From assembly GCA_002453265.1 (NCBI GenBank), contig DKGK01000111.1, positions 16,292 to 43,892 of the forward strand: DNA of 27,601 nucleotides. Direction: 5' to 3'. This document shows positions 22,744 through 27,601 of this stretch, in pieces. The number at the start of each line of letters is the position of its first letter. Position 1 is the first letter of the stretch. The notes under the pieces are model-generated. The model was not told where the DNA came from. It made no database searches and worked only from the letters and a program-made list of their open reading frames with translations. The stretch comes from Flavobacteriales bacterium UBA6772. GTDB taxonomy: Bacteria > Bacteroidota > Bacteroidia > Flavobacteriales > UBA7430. The position numbers and the translations under genes were made by a program.

Positions 22744-24376
22744 ATTATCACTACTTTTTGGAGTTTTACTCCTTTGTGCTTGCTCAAAAAACTTGAATAT
22801 TTCCACAATTCAAAATGATGAAAACTCTTTTGAAAATTCCTATATAACAGTAACTGGTATTGTTTCTGGTGACTTTCAAGAGAAAGGAGAACTGGGAGGT
22901 TTTTTCATGCAGGAGGATGCTTTATTGTCTTCTAGTGGAATCTTTGTTCATTCTAAAAGAAAAGTTAATCTAGGAGATGAAATTACGATTACTGCAAAAG
23001 TAATAGAGTATAAAAATGAAACTAGATTAGACAGCTTACAATCTATAGAAGTGCTTTCTGAAAACAATGCATTTAAAACTCAGAAATTAAAATTTCCTTT
23101 TAGTATTAAAGAGCTAGAAAGCCTAGAAGGTTGTATCGTTAGCATCGAGAACGAATTGCAAATTTCAGATTCCTATTCGTTTGAAAAGTACGGACAAATA
23201 CTCGTTTCTAATATACCTTTAATTCAAGCTACAGAAATTTACGATGCTCAAGATGAGGCTTCAAAAATACTCAAGCATAATCAGGAGCAAATACAGAACT
23301 CTATTGTATTAGATGATTTGTCTAATAATCGTTTCCCAATAGATGCTGATTTGTATTTAGATAAAGAAGATTTAGTGTTGGGAGGGATATTAAATGGAGT
23401 GAAAGGTTTTGTTTGTCAAAAAAATGATAAATATTTCATCAGATTAATAAATGATTTAGAGGTGTCTGTACCAGAACAAAATTTAAATTATGAGTTAAAT
23501 GGACAGCTAAAAATAATGAGTTTCAACCTACATAACTTATTTAATGGCGATGGAGAAGGAGAGAATTTCCCCACTCCTCGTGGAGCAAAAACCTTTCAAG
23601 ATTATCAAAAACAATTAACAAAATTAGCTAGTGCAATTTCTTTTGCCAATCCCGATATAATTGCATTAATGGAAATAGAAAATGATGGAGAAGATTCTTT
23701 GAGTACCATTTTTCAATTCTGTGAATATTTAAATTTAAATTCCAAAAGAACTCATTACAAAGTTGCGTTGTCTAATGGTGTGGCGGCAAAGGATGTTATT
23801 AAAACAGGTGTTATTTACGATGCATCAATTCTTAAAACTACAAAATTAGGAACTTATCATAGTAATTCCATTTTCTCTCGTAATCCACTTTTTCAAGAAT
23901 TTGTATATCAAGATAGCTTAGAATTTGTTGTTTCGGTAAACCATTTTAAATCAAAAAGTCCAAGAGGAGCAGAGGGGGTAAACGAAGATCAGAATGATGG
24001 ACAAGGAGCTTATAATACAAAACGAAGGCTACAGTCGGAGGCATTACTTTCAATTATAGATTCTTTGTATTTGACTAATAACCTAATTGTACTTGGTGAC
24101 TTTAATGCCTATTCTGAGGAAGATCCTATTCAAAAACTACAATCTCAGAATCTACTAAAACTACCTACTCAAAAACATTCTTATGTTTATAAGGGTAGGA
24201 AAGGCGATTTAGACCACGCTTTTGTAAGCAGTTCATTTATTGAGAGCCTTCAAGAATCCAAAGTACTAGATATTAATGCGAGTTACCCAAACTGGGTTGA
24301 TTATAGATTTGAGAATTCTGACAGTAGTTATTTTAGGTCTTCAGACCATAACCCTTTACTTATCGGAATTTATTAG
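22736..24376 (+). CDS. ExeM-like extracellular nuclease lipoprotein (OB + EEP domains)
   Basis: Predicted envelope or surface lipoprotein of 546 residues, lipobox LCAC (Cys16). Residues about 35-115 (ITVTGIVSGDF, GGFFMQE, GIFVHS, LGDEITITAKVIEY, TRL) look like the OB-type nucleic-acid-binding module seen at the start of ExeM/NucH nucleases. Residues about 258-546 form an endonuclease/exonuclease/phosphatase domain with its motifs in order: IMSFNLHNLF, IALMEIEND (metal-binding Glu313), NHFKSK, LGDFNAY, DLDHAFVS and SDHNPLL. All catalytic Asp/Asn/His residues are present, so it should cut DNA or, less likely, another phosphodiester. ExeM-type enzymes degrade extracellular DNA for nutrition or biofilm release. 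The start overlaps the preceding stop (ATGAATAA), so it is the third gene of the redoxin/cytochrome operon. Confidence 0.87.
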   Translation: MNKLSLLFGVLLLCACSKNLNISTIQNDENSFENSYITVTGIVSGDFQEKGELGGFFMQEDALLSSSGIFVHSKRKVNLGDEITITAKVIEYKNETRLDSLQSIEVLSENNAFKTQKLKFPFSIKELESLEGCIVSIENELQISDSYSFEKYGQILVSNIPLIQATEIYDAQDEASKILKHNQEQIQNSIVLDDLSNNRFPIDADLYLDKEDLVLGGILNGVKGFVCQKNDKYFIRLINDLEVSVPEQNLNYELNGQLKIMSFNLHNLFNGDGEGENFPTPRGAKTFQDYQKQLTKLASAISFANPDIIALMEIENDGEDSLSTIFQFCEYLNLNSKRTHYKVALSNGVAAKDVIKTGVIYDASILKTTKLGTYHSNSIFSRNPLFQEFVYQDSLEFVVSVNHFKSKSPRGAEGVNEDQNDGQGAYNTKRRLQSEALLSIIDSLYLTNNLIVLGDFNAYSEEDPIQKLQSQNLLKLPTQKHSYVYKGRKGDLDHAFVSSSFIESLQESKVLDINASYPNWVDYRFENSDSSYFRSSDHNPLLIGIY

Positions 24377-24428
24377 AACCAAGAAATTATTAATTACACA
24401 AATGCTTACTAAGGTTTAAGATTCTACT

Positions 24429-24436
24429 TACTTTTG
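24429..24436 (+). promoter_or_regulatory. pyrD promoter -7 box
   Basis: TACTTTTG matches TAnnTTTG and ends 18 bases before the pyrD ATG at 24455. It lies in the gap after the nuclease stop, suggesting that pyrD is transcribed separately. A clear -33 TTG is not seen. Confidence 0.4.
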
Positions 24437-24454
24437 CTCTTTATAAAATCCACT

Positions 24455-25492
24455 ATGTACAAAGCAATTATACGTCCCTTGTTTTTCTGTTTCGATCCAG
24501 AGAAAATTCACCATTTTGCTTTTAAATCTCTAAAAGTTTTAAATGCTATTCCTGGATTTTCTCGTCTAAGCAGAGTATTATATAAAGTAAACGATCCTCG
24601 TTTAAAACGTACTGTTTTTGGACTTGAATTTGATAATCCTGTAGGATTAGCAGCTGGTTTCGATAAAGAAGCAAAGCTCTACGACGAGTTGGCTAACTTA
24701 GGATTTGGATTTATAGAAATTGGAACGCTTACGCCCAAAGGTCAGGAAGGGAATCCTAAACCTAGACTTTTCCGTTTGCCACAAGATTCTGCTTTGGTAA
24801 ACAGAATGGGCTTTAATAACGAGGGAGTAGAAGCTGCAGTAACACGTTTAAAAAAGCGTAAAACGAAAGTTTTAATCGGTGGAAATATTGGTAAAAATAA
24901 GATTACTCCTAACGAATTAGCGAATGATGATTACTATAAAGCATTTAATGCTTTATATGAATATGTAGATTATTTTGCAGTGAATGTAAGCTCGCCTAAC
25001 ACGCCAAATTTAAGAGCATTACAAGATAAGGAACCTCTTATGGCATTGTTGAAAATGCTTAAAGATGAGATGGCTACTAAACCAAATCATAAGCCTATCT
25101 TATTAAAAATTGCTCCAGATTTAACAGACTCTCAATTAGACGATATTATTGCGATAGTTGCTGAGGTTAAAATTGAAGGGATAATAGCAGCTAATACTAC
25201 TATTGATCGTTCAATGTTAAAGTCTGATAAGGCTGAAGTTGATGCAATTGGTGCAGGTGGATTAAGTGGTAAACCTGTTAGAGCACGTTCTACAGAAGTT
25301 ATTGCTTACTTACATCAGAAATCTAATGGAGCCTTTCCTATTATTGGTGTGGGTGGTATTTATACTGCCGAGGATGCTATAGAAAAAATGAAAGCTGGAG
25401 CTAGTTTAGTTCAGGTTTATTCTGGCTTTATTTACGAAGGTCCATCAATGGTTAAAAAAATATGTAAAGGAATTTTGAAAGCGGGTTTATAA
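24455..25492 (+). CDS. pyrD: Dihydroorotate dehydrogenase (quinone), class 2
   Basis: Oxidises dihydroorotate to orotate in pyrimidine synthesis, passing electrons through FMN to the membrane quinone pool. The class 2 assignment comes from the N-terminal membrane-association helix region (MYKAIIRPLFFCFDPEKIHHFAF) and the motifs AAGFDKEAK, FIEIGTLTPKGQEGNPKPRLFRL, NRMGFNNEG, NVSSPNTPNLR (catalytic Ser in class 2), LLKIAPDL, ANTTI, GGLSGKP, GVGGI and QVYSGFIYEGP. ATG 24455 (345 residues) is preferred over an in-frame TTG at 24434, because the family N terminus starts here and the promoter box would overlap the longer form. hisS follows 57 bases downstream with its own promoter box. Confidence 0.96.
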   Translation: MYKAIIRPLFFCFDPEKIHHFAFKSLKVLNAIPGFSRLSRVLYKVNDPRLKRTVFGLEFDNPVGLAAGFDKEAKLYDELANLGFGFIEIGTLTPKGQEGNPKPRLFRLPQDSALVNRMGFNNEGVEAAVTRLKKRKTKVLIGGNIGKNKITPNELANDDYYKAFNALYEYVDYFAVNVSSPNTPNLRALQDKEPLMALLKMLKDEMATKPNHKPILLKIAPDLTDSQLDDIIAIVAEVKIEGIIAANTTIDRSMLKSDKAEVDAIGAGGLSGKPVRARSTEVIAYLHQKSNGAFPIIGVGGIYTAEDAIEKMKAGASLVQVYSGFIYEGPSMVKKICKGILKAGL

Positions 25493-25528
25493 AGCCTTCC
25501 TTTCATTAAGATTAATAGCGTAGAGAAT

Positions 25529-25536
25529 TAAATTTG
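25529..25536 (+). promoter_or_regulatory. hisS promoter -7 box
   Basis: TAAATTTG matches TAnnTTTG and ends 13 bases before the hisS ATG; the same octamer precedes the gene at 1161. The -33 element is not clear (TTAAG at about the right distance). Confidence 0.45.
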
Positions 25537-25549
25537 CAAAGCATATAAA

Positions 25550-26911
25550 ATGGCACAAAAACCATCTATACCCAAAGGAACAAGAGATTTTTCTCCAGCA
25601 GTAATGCTGAAGAGAAATTACCTAATGGGAGTGATTAAAAAAGCATTTCAAACTTTCGGTTACCTTCCTATAGAAACGCCTTCTATGGAAAACCTTTCTA
25701 CTCTTATGGGTAAATATGGGGAAGAGGGAGATCGATTGATTTTTAAAATATTAAACTCTGGAGACTACTTGAAAAAAGTAGATGCTACGACAGATTTTGA
25801 GGCCAAAAAAATGACTTCAAAAATATCAGAAAAGGCATTGCGATATGATCTCACAGTTCCTTTTGCGAGATACGTGGTGCAGAATCAAAATGAGATTACA
25901 TTGCCATTTAAGCGGTATCAAATTCAGCCAGTGTGGCGTGCGGATAGACCACAAAAAGGTCGTTTTCGTGAGTTCTTTCAATGCGATGCAGATGTAGTTG
26001 GTTCTAAGTCTCTATTGTATGAAGTAGAACTAATACAACTTTACGACACGGTTTTTACAGCTTTAAATTTACCTGCTGTAATAAAATTAAACAACCGAAA
26101 AGTATTGTCTGGAATAGCCGAAGTTATTGGTGAGGCAGATAAGTTAATTGACATTACGGTTGCTATAGACAAGCTAGATAAAATTGGCTTAGAAAAAGTA
26201 AAAGAAGAAATGCAAAACAAAGGCATTTCTGATATTGCCATTTCTAAACTCGATCCTATTTTAAAAATGTCGGGAGATGCAAATCAGAAATTGGTGACCA
26301 TGAAAGAAGTACTTTCGAATTCTGAAATTGGACTCGAAGGTATAGCGGAGATACAAACTGTAATAGATAAGGTTACTGTTTTAGGATTGGACTCTGCAGA
26401 ATTAGACTTTGATTTGACTTTGGCTAGAGGACTCAATTATTATACAGGTTCTATTTTCGAAGTGGAAGCCAAAGGGGTTCAAATGGGTAGTATTGGTGGC
26501 GGTGGTCGTTACGACGATCTTACCGGTATTTTTGGTCTTAAAGACATGCCTGGAATTGGGATTTCTTTCGGACTAGATAGAATTTATTTGGTTATAGAAG
26601 AACTTGGTTTATTTCCAAGTTTAGAAGCCGATATTACACAAGTTTTATTTGTGAACTTTGGTGCTACCGAAGCTGATTACTGCCTAAAAGCATTGAGAGA
26701 TTTACGCAAATCAGGAATCAATTCTGAACTTTATCCAGATGCTGCAAAAATGAAAAAGCAGATGAACTATGCCGACAAAAAAGGGATTCCTTATGTTGTT
26801 TTAGTTGGAGAAGACGAAATGAAAAGCGGTTTGTTAACCGTAAAAAACATGAACGACGGTACACAAGAGAATGTGTCCTTAGTAGATTTGATAAAAAAAT
26901 TAAACGCTTAA
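25550..26911 (+). CDS. hisS: Histidyl-tRNA synthetase
   Basis: Class II aminoacyl-tRNA synthetase charging tRNA-His in the cytoplasm. The 453-residue product shows PKGTRDFSP at the N terminus, motif 1 region FGYLPIETPSMEN, LRYDLTVPFARYV, motif 2 KRYQIQPVWRADRPQKGRFREFFQCDAD, the histidine-specific LARGLNYYTGSIFE (HisA-type motif), GSIGGGGRYDDL, and motif 3 GIGISFGLDRIYL. A C-terminal anticodon-binding domain follows (QVLFVNFG, LRKSGINSELYPD, VVLVGEDEM). An insertion domain of about 100 residues lies between motif 2 and the histidine loop, as usual. The hutH start is one base after the stop, which indicates co-transcription. Confidence 0.97.
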   Translation: MAQKPSIPKGTRDFSPAVMLKRNYLMGVIKKAFQTFGYLPIETPSMENLSTLMGKYGEEGDRLIFKILNSGDYLKKVDATTDFEAKKMTSKISEKALRYDLTVPFARYVVQNQNEITLPFKRYQIQPVWRADRPQKGRFREFFQCDADVVGSKSLLYEVELIQLYDTVFTALNLPAVIKLNNRKVLSGIAEVIGEADKLIDITVAIDKLDKIGLEKVKEEMQNKGISDIAISKLDPILKMSGDANQKLVTMKEVLSNSEIGLEGIAEIQTVIDKVTVLGLDSAELDFDLTLARGLNYYTGSIFEVEAKGVQMGSIGGGGRYDDLTGIFGLKDMPGIGISFGLDRIYLVIEELGLFPSLEADITQVLFVNFGATEADYCLKALRDLRKSGINSELYPDAAKMKKQMNYADKKGIPYVVLVGEDEMKSGLLTVKNMNDGTQENVSLVDLIKKLNA

Positions 26912-26912
26912 G

Positions 26913-27601
26913 ATGCAAGAAAATACACATCAAATAAGTAGAGCTCAACTAAGTTTTGAAGATTTACAAACGATTATTTTAGAAGACAAACAAATTGAGC
27001 TTTCTCAAGAATCTATTCTTGCAATAGAGAAATGTAGAACTTATTTAGATGCTAAAGTTGCCAATACAGAAAAACCAATTTATGGTGTAAATACTGGTTT
27101 TGGCTCATTATGTAATCACAGTATTTCAGATGAAGATTTAAGTCAGCTACAAGCCAACTTAATGATGTCCCATGCTTGTGGTACTGGCGACGAGGTTCCA
27201 GCAGAAATAGTTAAGTTAATGCTACTTTTAAAAGTGCAATCTCTTTCTTATGGTAATTCGGGCGTTCAACTTATTACTGTACAACGATTGGTAGATATGT
27301 TTAACAATAACATTTTACCAATTATTTACCAGCAAGGTTCTTTAGGTGCCTCGGGAGATTTAGCTCCATTGGCACACCTTGCACTTCCATTAATTGGTAT
27401 GGGCGAGGTTATGTATAAAGGAGAAATACAAGAAGCAGCTGATGTATTAAAATTGATGTCTTGGGAACCAATAACCATGAAATCGAAAGAAGGTTTAGCC
27501 CTTCTTAATGGAACTCAATTTATGAGTGCTTATGGATCATGGTCTGTTATGAAAGCACATAAACTTTCGTATTTAGCCGATTTAATAGGAACCATTTCTC
27601 T
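26913..27601 (+). CDS. hutH: Histidine ammonia-lyase (3' end missing)
   Basis: First step of histidine degradation, eliminating ammonia from L-histidine to give urocanate. The frame is open from ATG 26913 to the window edge (229 codons plus 2 bases), so roughly the last half of a ~500-residue protein lies outside. The Ala-Ser-Gly triad that cyclises into the MIO electrophile is visible in GSLGASGDLAPLAHLAL. IYGVNTGFGSL (with the active-site tyrosine), LNLLLKV-like MLLLKVQSLSYGNSG and EGLALLNGTQFMSAYG are also typical of the family. A related aromatic ammonia-lyase or aminomutase cannot be fully excluded without the C terminus, but the motif set favours HutH. It follows hisS by one base. Confidence 0.93.
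   Translation, partial: MQENTHQISRAQLSFEDLQTIILEDKQIELSQESILAIEKCRTYLDAKVANTEKPIYGVNTGFGSLCNHSISDEDLSQLQANLMMSHACGTGDEVPAEIVKLMLLLKVQSLSYGNSGVQLITVQRLVDMFNNNILPIIYQQGSLGASGDLAPLAHLALPLIGMGEVMYKGEIQEAADVLKLMSWEPITMKSKEGLALLNGTQFMSAYGSWSVMKAHKLSYLADLIGTIS

Noticed and set aside
1..27601. Mobile elements, prophage genes, toxin-antitoxin pairs or CRISPR arrays
   Set aside because: No transposase, integrase, phage or Cas-like proteins and no regularly spaced repeats were seen; nearly all of the window is accounted for by housekeeping-type genes.

Overview
The window is AT-rich chromosomal DNA of a Bacteroidota bacterium, most likely a flavobacterium-like member. This rests on protein family variants (short ~257-residue AMP nucleosidase, ~408-residue IspH, TamB-like giant beside tsaD, solo HsdR-N-like protein near dnaA, S46 peptidase, monomeric NADP isocitrate dehydrogenase), on the near absence of Shine-Dalgarno sequences, and on repeated TAnnTTTG promoter boxes just upstream of start codons. 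No species can be named from sequence alone. Most genes look like ordinary housekeeping genes; no insertion sequence, prophage or CRISPR array was seen.

Layout. 1-1673 (+): the 3' part of an NhaC-type Na+/H+ antiporter gene, then a small two-helix membrane protein with a TPR-like tail. 1782-7130: divergent tsaD (-) and a TamB-like gene (+). 7181-9629: AMP nucleosidase (-), a solo PD-(D/E)xK protein (+), and an overlapping pair on the minus strand (low-molecular-weight tyrosine phosphatase, then a tetrapyrrole-methylase-family methyltransferase). 9639-11103 (-): dnaA with a strong terminator. 11274-12879 (-): a 5'-nucleotidase split into two overlapping genes in reversed domain order. 12969-15495 (+): a hotdog thioesterase one base ahead of a DPP11-like S46 peptidase. 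A perfect bidirectional terminator then separates these from icd (15613-17829, -). 17977-20045 (-): ispH followed by plsC. 20412-20486 (+): tRNA-Pro(UGG) with a textbook promoter and terminator. 20880-24376 (+): a three-lipoprotein operon. 24455-27601 (+): pyrD, hisS and the 5' part of hutH.

The least ordinary region is 20880-24376. A redoxin-fold lipoprotein, a cytochrome c/copper-monooxygenase-like lipoprotein and an ExeM-like nuclease lipoprotein are joined by identical 8-base start/stop overlaps. From memory, the first two correspond to parts of a single long protein found in other bacteria. They would form a cell-envelope redox/copper system of unknown substrate, with the nuclease as an unexplained third partner. 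Other points worth a second look are the permuted split nucleotidase whose halves carry different export signals, a dnaA terminator placed directly against the next start codon, a TamB gene lacking a convincing standard start codon, and hutH lying one base after hisS.
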